DNA of 64,000 nucleotides, taken from Raphanus sativus (Eukaryota > Streptophyta > Magnoliopsida > Brassicales > Brassicaceae). Where the stretch lies: contig NC_079511.1 in NCBI RefSeq assembly GCF_000801105.2, forward strand, positions 25,420,638-25,484,637. The letters run 5' to 3'. The notes below the pieces were generated by a model, which did not search any database, was not told the DNA's origin, and was given only the letters and a program-made list of their open reading frames with translations. Positions 20,701 through 30,243 of the stretch are shown here, one piece after another (position 1 is the first letter of the stretch; the number at the start of each line of letters is the position of its first letter). The position numbers were made by a program, and so were the translations under genes.

Positions 20701-21397
20701 TACGCGAATTTGTGCAGGGACCAAACTATGTGGTCAAATCATATCCAAAATTCTGTACGCGAGGATATGCATTCACAAAGAAAGGTCATTCTAAGACAAC
20801 ATATGATGCTGGTGTTTCATCTTCTTCCGGTGACGATGTCTACTACGGCAACATAAAAGAAATATTAGAAATCCAATTTCCTGGAATGGTTGGATTGCGT
20901 TGTGTAGTATTCTATTGTGATTGGTATGACACCACCCTAGATAGAGGAGTGAAGATTGATGCGTTTGGTGTTATATCGGTTCATTCGCGGCGGAAACTTC
21001 AATATTATGATCCCTTCATTCTTGGTTCGCAAGCTGATCAGGTATGTTAATTTATTCATAATTTTTTACCAATATCATTAATTAATGTTATATACTCTAC
21101 TAATACTTGTAAAATTGATATGTATAGGTGTGCTACATCAGTTACCCTCGGGTGACGTACAGAGACGATCCATGGGTCACAGTAACGCAAATCAACCCAA
21201 GAGGACGATTGAATGGAAGTTCTGATGATGATGAACCATTGCAACCAGAGTCTACCAGCAACGCCCAGGCAGTTCAAGATTTGGCAGATGTTGAATTCGT
21301 TGAGAATTTTACTGAGTTTGGACTTGATGCTGTTGTACATTCGGAGCCAGAAGCTGAGGTTGGGGAGTTTGATGAAGATTCAGAAGATTCGGATTAG
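17708..21397 (+). CDS. CACTA TNPD/TNP2-type transposase
   Basis: Five exons: 17708-19763, 19860-20391, 20462-20561, 20658-21041, 21128-21397; the joins keep the frame and give 1113 aa with no stop. Order of parts: an N-terminal transposase-associated zinc motif (RCPCSSCNN, residues about 52-60), the TNP2 catalytic region (LSTDGFSPFG about residue 338; LFLSILVPGPEHPKRSLDVF; HMRAVLMWTISDFPAYGML; SCPYCQ; HNLDVMHIEKNFFDN), a DUF4218-type region in exon 2 (HLVIHLARELELGGPVQYRW) and a DUF4216-type region in exon 4 (VVFYCDWYD). It catalyses cut-and-paste excision and insertion of CACTA ends. It lies between the subterminal repeat blocks, with the TNPA-like gene downstream in the same orientation, the usual CACTA layout. 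Start chosen because the reading matches the family N-terminus (SSGGYYRSWMDKPHLDP). Confidence 0.92.
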
Positions 21398-22336
21398 GTT
21401 TTTTTTTTTTTTTTTTTTTCCTCGGTCCGTCGGAATTCCGTCGGCATATACCGACGGATTACCGATGAACCAGGCTAGTTCGTCGGTAATCCGTCGGTAT
21501 ATTGCGACGGAGTTCCGACGACATAGGGTTTCAATGATGTTTGTATACTTCCTCGTTAATTCGTCAGTATATTCCGACGACATACCGACGAACTGGTCGA
21601 GTTCGTCGGTATGTCGTCGGAATATACTGACGAATTAACGAGGACTTGTGTTTGAAAACAATTTCAAACATATAAATCTATAAATTTAGATGCCAAAACA
21701 ACAAAAATAACACATAATAAGTTTTTAGTATAGTATTAGATCGCAACCATTCAAATATAACAACTCATAAAATAAGTGTTTATGCATATCAATGTTTTTA
21801 TAACATCTCATCTTAACACTCATATACTTATACAATCATATTCATCTAATCTTACTACAAAAAAATGTTATTGTGTAAAATTGTGTTATAAAAACATTTT
21901 TATTGTTAAATATTTATGCAAATACTATATATATTATCAGAGATTAGGATTTTGCATTTAGAAACTTGTAATCAACCCCTAAACACTATGTCGTCGGAAT
22001 TCCCTCGGTAAAGTTTGTCAGTATTCCGTCGGAAAACACTGACGAACCCGTGTCCGTCGGAAATTTTATTCACCCGGGAAACTAAACCGCGTGAAAATTT
22101 TCGCGCACCTCGAATTGGTTTATATTTAATGATTCCGACGGAATACTGACGAACCCGTGTCCGTCGGAATCATCAAATATAATTAACCCTTCTTCTTCCT
22201 TCTTCGTTATTTCCGCCTCTCTCTCTATCCTCTCCGCCGTTTCTCTCTCTTTGAAGGCGATTCCGGTGGTTTTCGAGCTCCCATCCCCGGCGATTCCTCT
22301 ACCCACGCTCATATCTCTTCCCCCAAACCCGAAATC
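21398..22336. repeat. Internal CACTA spacer with subterminal-type repeats
   Basis: Starts with a T-run of about 20, then inverted copies of CGTCGGTATATTCCGACGA-like words (21420-21640), an AT-rich stretch (21650-21960) and more repeats around 21990-22170. The 3' end of the transposase gene and the promoter/5' UTR of the TNPA-like gene lie here. Confidence 0.7.
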
Positions 22337-24462
22337 ATGTAAGAATCATCCTAACCTTTGTTTATTTCAATTTTTTAGGGTTTTGGATGTTAGATCTCCG
22401 ATTTGTTCTTGTTTGATTGAATGTTTTAGGATTGAATGGATTGTTTAGGATATATAAGTTAGGATTGTTGTTGTTTTAATTTTTTTCTGGAATTATTTTG
22501 TGTTTTTGTTAAATTCAAAACGTTTTACTATTTTTTAAAACGTTTTTTGATATTTAAAAACGTTTTTTGATATTTAAAAACGTTTTTTCAAGTTTACAGT
22601 TTAAACTATGTATTATTTAAAACGTTTTTTTTTTTTGATTTTTAGAAACGTTTTTTTTATTTTTAAAAACGTTTTTTGATTTTTAAAAATGATTTTTGAT
22701 TTTTAAAAACGTTTTTTGATATTTAAAAACGTTTTTTCAAGTTTACAGTTTAAACTATGTATTATTTAAAACGTTTTATTTTTTGGTTGATTTTTAGAAA
22801 CGTTTTTTGATTTTTAAAAACGTTTTTTGATTTTTTTAAAATGATTTTTGATTTTTAAAAACGTTTTTCGATTTTTAAAAATATTTAACAACCCTTTTCA
22901 ATATTTATAAAAAATTATAATTTTTTATATTTTATATATATATATATATAAATCATTTTTTATGTAAAAATCATTTAATTAATTTGATGTATTAATTTTT
23001 TTAGGTCCGAGGAATCACCCCGCCCTGCAGCCCGTCGACGTAGTTCGGTGAGCTCTTCCCGTGCATCGGGATCGTCTCACGAACAAAACTCGTTTCCCGC
23101 ATATATTCCCGCTCCACCTCCCGCTCAACAGAATCCGGGGGTCATGCCAGTTGAACTATTGGTTCAACAACCGGGTCGAGAGCATCTCCCGGTTCTCCAT
23201 CCCACCCCACGACGAGGACATAGCACTTGGTTAGTATTTTTTTTATTTGTTGCATTATGTTTTTTTCCATTAATTAACTTGTTAACTTGTATTTTTTTAA
23301 AGGTTCACCAAGTCGAGTAATGGCATTAGCAGGAGCATCAACCAGATGATGTATTCCATGCTCCAAATTGGATATACGAAGTGGAGTGAGATCCCTCAAG
23401 AAGACCAAGAGTTGTGGTTTCGTCAATTTGCGGTAATAACTCTTCATTTTTTAAATTACTTACATTTTTTTAATATATCTACTTATTAAAATTATGTGTG
23501 TTTTGTAGCAAGAGTTCAACTGGCACCCCGATCACACGGAAACAGTCCGTATTAGATTCAAAGCTAAGGCCATGGACTCTTATACAAAGCAAGTGAATGC
23601 GTGGAAGAAAGTTTGGCAGAAGAACAAGAGGCCACGGAACATCAACGGGAGGGTGTTCGAGCAGTTGGTAGCTCATTGGCAGAAGGACGAAACTGCAGAG
23701 ACGTCTTCTAGGAACTCTAAGAACCGGAAGAGCGATCGTGGCGGGAAAGGTATGTATGTGCACAACCTCGGGGCTTGCTCTATGTCTACTAAGGAAGATG
23801 AACTTGTAAGTTTTTTTTATTATTTATCTTTATGTTTATTTATATAAATATTTTATATATTCCTTGGCTAATAATGGTGGTTTTTTAGATCGAAGCAAAT
23901 GACGGTAATCCCGTTGATCGACTCCAACTCATTAAGGTGGCTCACACTAACAAGAAGACGGGTCAAATTCAGGACCTCTTGATCAAAGATGTCGTTGATT
24001 TGGTGGAAACTGAAATAGCATCTCAATCTCAGCCTCTCTCTGATGACGGCGATTCAGTGGGAGCTTCAACCAACTTGTCCCGATTGCAAATCAATGAGAT
24101 GGTTGAAAAGGTAATTTTTTTTTATTAATATATTCATTTTATAATGTAGTTTACTAACTTAAAATATTTTGTAGGCTGTTCCTAAAAGGAAAGGAGGCTT
24201 TTTAGTTGGATTGGCCCGCCGTGCTTCTTCGTATCCGGCATCTTCTTCGCAGGCTCCGTATGCCGATCCCATGATTCTCGATGAGCTACATGACAAAGGT
24301 GAACGGATTGTGGCATTGGAGGAGCAGAACGCCACTATCCAAGCTGAGAATGCCACTATCCTTGCTGAGAATGCCACTATCCTTGCTGAGTTGGCATCCC
24401 AAAAGAAGACCAACGCCGAGATAATGGAGAAGCTAAACCGTTTATTTGCTTCGAGTTCTTAG
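22337..24462 (+). CDS. TNPA-like second CACTA protein (Ptta/En/Spm plant transposase family)
   Basis: Six coding exons: AT at 22337-22338 (start codon split), 23005-23229, 23303-23432, 23509-23805, 23889-24110, 24175-24462; phases agree and give 387 aa. The first intron (22339-23004) separates AT from G, so the ATG exists only after splicing (MSEESPRPAARRR). Contents: a Ser/Pro-rich N-terminus; a central region typical of the family (INQMMYSMLQIGYTKWSEIP, LWFRQFAQEFNWHP, RPRNINGRVFEQLVAHWQ); and a C-terminal coiled coil with repeated QNATIQAENATILAENATIL. TNPA proteins bind the subterminal repeats and bring the ends together for TNPD. Alternative: translation from an internal ATG (23048) if the split-ATG model is wrong. 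Confidence 0.82.
22515..22880. repeat. Low-complexity AAAACGTTTTTT tandem array in the first intron
   Basis: About 18 copies of a 16-20-bp unit with the palindromic core AAAACGTTTT, including a duplicated block (22590-22640 and 22735-22790 share CAAGTTTACAGTTTAAACTA). Entirely inside the intron that splits the start codon of the TNPA-like gene. Confidence 0.85.
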
Positions 24463-24654
24463 TTTTTTTCTGAATTTTAAAACTTTCTGAATGTTTTTTT
24501 TTAATATTTCGGTTTGTATGAATTTAAATTCTATAATATTATTAGTTTTCAATTTCAGATTTATTTTAATTAAATTTATAAAATTGCAAAATTTTATTCT
24601 ATAATAAAAATATTTAAAAATGCAAAATACAAATTCTATATTGAAAAATTGGAA

Positions 24655-25170
24655 ATACTGACGAACCATGTCCCTCGGAAAATACCGACGAACCGCGGTC
24701 CTCGGAAAATACCGACGAACCTGTCCCTCGGAAAATACCGACGAACCTGTCCCTCGGAAAATACCGACGAACCTGTCCCTCGGAAAATACCGACGAACCT
24801 GTCCCTCGGAAATTACCGACGAACAATGTCGTCGGAAAATACTGACGAACGTAGTCGTCGGTATTTACCGAGGGACCGAGTTCGTCGGTATTTCCGAGGG
24901 ACAGGTTCGTCGGTATTTTCCGAGGGACCTAGTTCGTCAGTATTTTCCAATTTTCCGAGGACCGCTGTTGTCGGAGCTGTTATCGGAATGTGGTTAGAAG
25001 TTCGTCAGAATATAGTTTCTCGGCATTCGTCAGAAATTCGTCGGTGTGGCTGACGAAATTCCGACGAAGTTCGAAATTCCGACGAAATGATACCGACGGA
25101 CAGTTTCGTCAGATATTCGTCAAAATATGTCTATTCCGACGATATTCTGACGAATTCGTCCGTCGGTATC
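24655..25170. repeat. Right subterminal repeats of the CACTA element
   Basis: Five direct copies of about 24 bp containing TACCGACGAACCTGTCCCTC (24700-24810) followed by inverted copies (24860-24950) and CGTCGGAA-type words up to the right end. The two arms can form a long hairpin. Confidence 0.85.
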
Positions 25171-25189
25171 CGCCTGCTTTCTTGTAGTG

Positions 25190-26084
25190 ACTATTTTGTC
25201 AACAATTGTAAAAATAAAACAGACCGTCTATTATTATTAACTTACCAGTTCAATAGGTCACTTATATAATACTAGTAAAGTCACATTACTTTTAGGTTGT
25301 CGAGAAAGTTTTAAACTTACATAGCATTGACGTTGCTTAAGAGATGCTAATAGGGCATGATTCGCTTTTAATAAACTCGAAGAGTAAACTAATTAGTTGT
25401 GTTTTTTTCTTCTTGCCGGATTCAAAGAGTTAGTATAAAATGAACGTAGTGATATGTGAATTCTAGAATATGCAAAGAAAAATGAATTGATCGAAGCATA
25501 TCAACGTAATACCCCTTTTCGATGACATGCAGCTCTGAGGAACATTCTGTTACATTTGTTGGAGTGGCTGCTATTGGCGAAATTGTTTTATCGCCATTCC
25601 AAACACATCTTATAATTATAATGTTGGATTGTTTGTTGTCGAACTTTGATAGAAAAAAAAAAGAATCAATTTTCTAAAGTCATATTCACAAATCCCACGT
25701 CACAACCAACTATGATTTTGCAATATCATATTTAGATTGGATCTCGGCGAGTCGGCGTAACGGATATGAAGTGGATAAGATATACATATTTAGTGGAATT
25801 ATGATTAGTTTACTTTTCATACATGGAGATACTTGTTTATGTATGTACGTACGTAGACAAACCTTGGTCTGAAGATGTGATTTAGTCATGTGTAAATGGT
25901 GTTCACATACCGACTTTCGGGACCTGCTTACAATATAGCGTTGAAAGCCCTCCAATTTAAAAGCCCAATAACTTAAACTAAACGTTTAATACAACATATT
26001 AAGCCCATTATCAGGCCGACAAAGAAAAAAGAACAAGAGAAACACGAACACCATTAAGCACCAACATCGCCACAGTCTCAAGTC
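25190..26084. other. Ubiquitin-like gene flank and right copy of the segmental duplication
   Basis: 25190-25260 continues the promoter of the gene at 16360 beyond the CACTA. 25630-26050 repeats 14640-15002 plus 15691-15760 and lacks the Helitron. No gene recognised between them. Confidence 0.6.
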
Positions 26085-26570
26085 TTAATGACGTTGTATC
26101 AAGTGAATGATCGAGTCCGTCTTGATGTTATAGTCAGCCACTGTCCAACCATCCTCAAGCTGTTTGCTAGCAAGGATCAGCATCTGCTTGTCAAGCGGAA
26201 TGCCCTCTTTATCCTGGATCTTGGCCTTGACGTTTTTGATGGTGTCAACGTCTTCGCACTTCAAGGGGATGAACTTTCCTGTCAATGTCTTCACAAAAAT
26301 CTGCATGAGTTGACCATTACGAACGTTCGATCTGGTAGGGTCATCACTGATCTTAAGGTTGATGAGTTTGGAGCAATCCGCCTCTATGTTGATAGTAGTC
26401 TTTCCATCCACAGTCTTTTTTGAAATCTGCATGACATCACCATGAGGGAGGTCATGTCCGATGTATGGACGTGTTGGAGCTTCGTCGATTTTGAGGTTGA
26501 TTGTTTTGGAGCTATCGGCGTCTAAGCAGATCGTTGTGTTTCCATCCACAATCTTAATAGAACTCTGCAT
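26085..26570 (-). CDS. Divergent ubiquitin-like protein, second copy, no Gly-Gly
   Basis: 161 aa with the same plan as the gene at 16360: [20 protein letters not shown], then [20 protein letters not shown], then a ubiquitin-like domain ([49 protein letters not shown]) ending SIIHLIQRH. The hydrophobic patch and tail are more altered than in the first copy (LIFAG to LILAS, LVLRLRGG to LIQRH), so it is unlikely to be conjugated. Its upstream flank (26571-26880) is homologous to that of the first copy and is not interrupted by CACTA. Confidence 0.72.
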   Translation of the reverse strand: MQSSIKIVDGNTTICLDADSSKTINLKIDEAPTRPYIGHDLPHGDVMQISKKTVDGKTTINIEADCSKLINLKISDDPTRSNVRNGQLMQIFVKTLTGKFIPLKCEDVDTIKNVKAKIQDKEGIPLDKQMLILASKQLEDGWTVADYNIKTDSIIHLIQRH

Positions 26571-26948
26571 TTTAGTAGGTGAATGATGAAAAAAAAGTTA
26601 ATACAAGATAATTTGCAAAATGCCAAACAAAATAGAATTATGAAACCAGAAAATCCAACTTTCACTGGAGTTTTTTTTTCTTTTTAAAGAATTGTTTACT
26701 CTTGACTCTTAGGGTTTTGTAGACGTTTGGGGAGGCATTTATTTGTGTAACAATTTTCCATAATGATATCATTTATTTTTTGACTGGCTTTTGCCTTTTG
26801 GGAAACGTAGTCTTGAATCGACTGTTGTGAATAAACTGGTGCCTCTTCGGTTCTTTATCTGAGATTTTACAAATATAATTTGCCAACAATTGTAAAAATA
26901 AAAACAATTGTAAAAATAAAAAGAACATATTATTGTCGATAAAAAATT

Positions 26949-27446
26949 GAGTTATTCTTGGGTTCACCCCCTAGGGTGAACCTTTAGATTCACCAATCAA
27001 TAGAATTCAAGTATTTTATATTTAATGTCTTTAAAAAATAAATAAAATATTGTTAAATTATATTATGTTTTCAAATAAATAGCTAAAAATAAATAAAAAT
27101 AGTTGTAGTTGCAAAATTTTTTTTAATAAAAACTCTAAACCCAAAATACTAAACCCTAAACCCTAAATACTAAACCCTAAAATCTTGGAAAACCCTAAAC
27201 CCTTGGGAAACCCTAAACCCTTGGGTAAACACTAAACCGTTGGATGAATCATAGTTTTAAAAATTAAAAATTCTTTTTTTCAATTATTACTGTTTTTTTT
27301 TATTTTTAGCTATTTATTTTAAAAACATAATATAATTTAACAAGATTTTGTTTCTTTTTTTAAAAGATATTAAATAAAAAATACTTGAATTCTATTGGTT
27401 GATGAATCTAAAGGTTCACCTTAGGGGGTGAACCCAAGAATAATTC
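26949..27446. mobile_element. Mutator-type MITE with telomere-like core (498 bp)
   Basis: Perfect 9-bp target duplication TAAAAAATT (26940-26948 and 27447-27455). Long inverted ends: GAGTTATTCTTGGGTTCACC on the left and, complemented, GAATTATTCTTGGGTTCACC on the right, continuing for about 80 bp. The core 27125-27240 carries AAACCCTAAACCC units. No coding capacity. Confidence 0.92.
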
Positions 27447-27455
27447 TAAAAAATT

Positions 27456-28011
27456 TTAACTTAATTTCTCAACCTTTTATCAGGTCAGTAAGATATTTAC
27501 GTTGCCGTTAGGTTTAGAGATATATTGACATCGCTAAAGAGATGGCGATGGGCGTGATTCGCTTTTAAAAAACTGGAAGGTTATAACTTATATCAGGTGT
27601 GTGTCAGTGTGTGTGTGTTTTTTGGCTGGACTTAGAGTTAATAGAAAACCATTAGAAGTTTTTAAATGACCAACGGGTCTTTCTACTATTTATTTTTCTG
27701 ATCTAAATCTAATTGATGGTTTTTATATCGTTATTAATGGCCTAGAAGAACCCTTTTAAATGCATTGAAAATCATTAGACTGTGAGAAATATTGCACATT
27801 AGAAACTGGAGATGATCTTATATAATACATGAGCCAGTTCATTCGCTGTAATGAGTTTGGAATTCAAAATCCAGTAAATTTAACAATGCTGAAAAGAAAA
27901 ATAGAGGTCGTAGATGAGTCGTTAGGATAGATAGGGGGGAGGAACGTTAACAACGACACGAGATATTTGATGGTTTGGTGTGTGATCTGGTTTCAGCATT
28001 AGAGCATCTCT
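27456..28011. other. Intergenic sequence
   Basis: Contains a GT-rich run (27598-27620). No gene, repeat family or element recognised. Confidence 0.4.
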
Positions 28012-28258
28012 AATATAAAACACCATTTTTTTCTCCAAAATGGAGTAAAAGTGATTATGGAGTAAAAATGCTCAAACCCTACTCCATTTCTCACTCCATA
28101 ATGGAGTGATGAACAAAAAAAAAATTAGATTACTCCATTTATGGAGTAAACTCCATTATGGAGTGAGAAATAGAGTGGGGGTGGAGCATTTTCTACTCCA
28201 AACTCACTTTTACTCCATTTTGGAGGAAAAAATAGAGTTGGGTTGGAAATGACTTTAC
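28012..28258. mobile_element. Foldback MITE of about 245 bp
   Basis: The two halves are near-perfect inverted copies: TCTCCAAAATGGAGTAAAAG on the left and CTTTTACTCCATTTTGGAGG on the right, with further ACTCCATTATGGAGT palindromes in the centre. Outer parts (left AGAGCATCTCTAATATAAAA, right complemented AGTCATTTCCAACCCAACTC) are weaker. Resembles abundant Brassicaceae 'GAGCATCTC' MITEs. Exact ends and target duplication not resolved. Confidence 0.7.
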
Positions 28259-28510
28259 TGAAGAAAATCAACATTTAGATTGAAAAACTCTTCCATAAAC
28301 TAAGAATCGAAGCTCGTTTAGCTACCAAAACTCTTTCTTTAACGGTTATTAAAAACTGAATCCCATTTAGACTCACAACAAGCCCTTAAACAGGAAAGGT
28401 AATGGAAAAAAATCTAAAGTATACGAGAAGAAAATGGCCACGTAAATAACTGAAAGCAACGACTGAAACAAAGCCCAATAGTAAGGAACGTGCTCCAACG
28501 CTGCATCACG

Positions 28511-28951
28511 CTACCTCAGACGCAGTACTAAGTGAAGGGTCGACTCCTTCTGAATGTTGTAGTAGGCCAAGGTGTGACCATCCTCAAGAGTCTTTCCAGC
28601 GAAGATCAATCTCTGCTGGTCCGGTGGGATACCTTCCTTGTCTTGGATCTGGTCCTTGAGGTTGTCAATGGTGTCGAAGCTGGCCACATTTATGACAATG
28701 CTCTTTCCTTTCAAATTCTTTACAAAAATTTGCATGACTTGACTGATCCTAAGGTCGATGCTTTTGGAGCTAGCCACCTCTAGGTTTATCGTCATCTTTC
28801 CATCCACAATCTTTTTGGAAATCTTTGTGGCTTTATTATAATGACTAAGGGTTGTGTCTTCTTCGCCGATTTCGAAGTCGATCGATTTGGAGCTATTGAC
28901 TTCTAGGTTTAACATTGTTTTTCCAGCCACATTCTTAATAGAAATCTGCAT
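28511..28951 (-). CDS. Divergent ubiquitin-like protein, third copy, stops after Arg74 equivalent
   Basis: 146 aa. Two N-terminal hairpin repeats ([40 protein letters not shown]) precede a well-kept ubiquitin domain, residues about 73-146: [68 protein letters not shown]. The codon after the last Arg is TAG, exactly where ubiquitin has Gly75. This copy keeps the Leu8-equivalent changed to Leu-Lys, the Ile44-type patch (LIFAG) and K48 position, so it could still bind ubiquitin receptors while not being conjugable. Best preserved of the local family. Confidence 0.8.
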   Translation of the reverse strand: MQISIKNVAGKTMLNLEVNSSKSIDFEIGEEDTTLSHYNKATKISKKIVDGKMTINLEVASSKSIDLRISQVMQIFVKNLKGKSIVINVASFDTIDNLKDQIQDKEGIPPDQQRLIFAGKTLEDGHTLAYYNIQKESTLHLVLRLR

Positions 28952-29003
28952 TTAACCTAGTACTCGCAAGTGAATGTACGTAAATAAGAGTTAATAAACA
29001 AGA

Positions 29004-30243
29004 TCTATACTATTATTTGCGAAGTAATTTTTCGCAACGGAGCTCTCACGTTAAAAGTTAGAGTGATTAATATCAATACTACCCTTAATGAATATTATAT
29101 AAAATCTGTTATTATATAATTTTTAAGAGCCATATTAACAACATAATTTTATGTATTAGATATTATACACGAGAACAAATCAAAGTATCAGGTTTTTGGT
29201 TCTCCACCTACGTATTCAGATAATGTTTATACAATAAACTATAGTTTATCAAATATATTTTATTAGATATGATAAGCTATTGCTATTGTAGTTATCGTAT
29301 ATACCTTATACATGTAACTTTGCTTATGAACACTAAAAACAGACTTAAACGTATAATAAAACTTTGTAAATATTTCTATAAGTAAATAAATTTATTTACT
29401 ACATTAGATTATTAATTATAATATAATATAATAAAATTTTATCCAAAAATAGAAAAGAGTATAAAACTTATTACATCAGAATATCATATAATTCTATTAA
29501 AACTGATATAGTAAAAATGTATTTTAAAATAAAAAGATAATTCCTATATATATTGTGTTATTATCCAAAAATATTTTTAATGTATTTAAAAATAATTTAT
29601 TTATATATATTTTTGTTATCCAAAAGAATATCTTTTATTAATAAAAACACAAAAATAGAAACAGAAAACGCATAATTAAAATATCTATTATACATGAGAG
29701 TTTTCAAAAAAATATTAACACAGTAATGAACATATTCATATATATTGATGATTAATTTTTATATATAAATAATTTGATATACGGTACAAAACTTTTTAAA
29801 ACCATAAATAATAACTTATCAAAATAGTTTTTGAATTAACAATACATGTATTGATAAATCATTGTAAAACGATTATGCATGTTGGCACAACACATTTGTA
29901 AAGTTATTTTTCCCAATGGAACTCTCATATTAAAAGTAAGAGCGGTTAAAATCGTTTATACTTTAATGAATAAAATATTAAAATTATACACAAAATAAAA
30001 ATAAATTTTAGTTTTCGTTAGATAATTTATTAAAATTCATAATAGTTAGAATTATTGAAAATATAAAATATATATTAACATAAAAAGATATTTATGTATT
30101 ATTGTGTTGTTATCTGAAAAAATATTTTAATTAAAGAGCTAAAAGTTTAAAAAAAACATATTTTAAATTAAAAATATAATTCCTAAATATATCGTAGTGT
30201 ACAAAGAAAACTTTTTAAAAATTATTAGACATAAGAATTTATA
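29004..30243 (+). mobile_element. Helitron fragment(s) with a recognisable 5' end
   Basis: Starts A-TCTATACTATTATTTGCGAA at 29003/29004. A related subterminal stretch recurs at about 29890 (GTAAAGTTATTTTTCCCAAT against GAAGTAATTTTTCGCAACGG). No matching 3' hairpin is seen before the next 5' end at 30244, so this is a truncated or composite copy. Very AT-rich, no coding. Confidence 0.6.

Larger units (their letters stand above)
17108..25189 (+). mobile_element. Complete CACTA (En/Spm) transposon, 8.1 kb
   Basis: Left end CACTACAAGAAAACACGC, right end complemented CACTACAAGAAAGCAGGC, with a perfect 3-bp target duplication ACT (17105-17107 and 25190-25192). Both subterminal zones (17130-17620 and 21420-22170, 24655-25170) carry many copies of CCGACGGAATTCCGTCGG-type words in both orientations, the expected TNPA-binding repeats. 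Two plus-strand genes are inside: a TNPD-type transposase (17708-21397) and a TNPA-like gene (22337-24462). Both can be spliced without frameshifts or stops, so the element may be autonomous. Confidence 0.95.
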
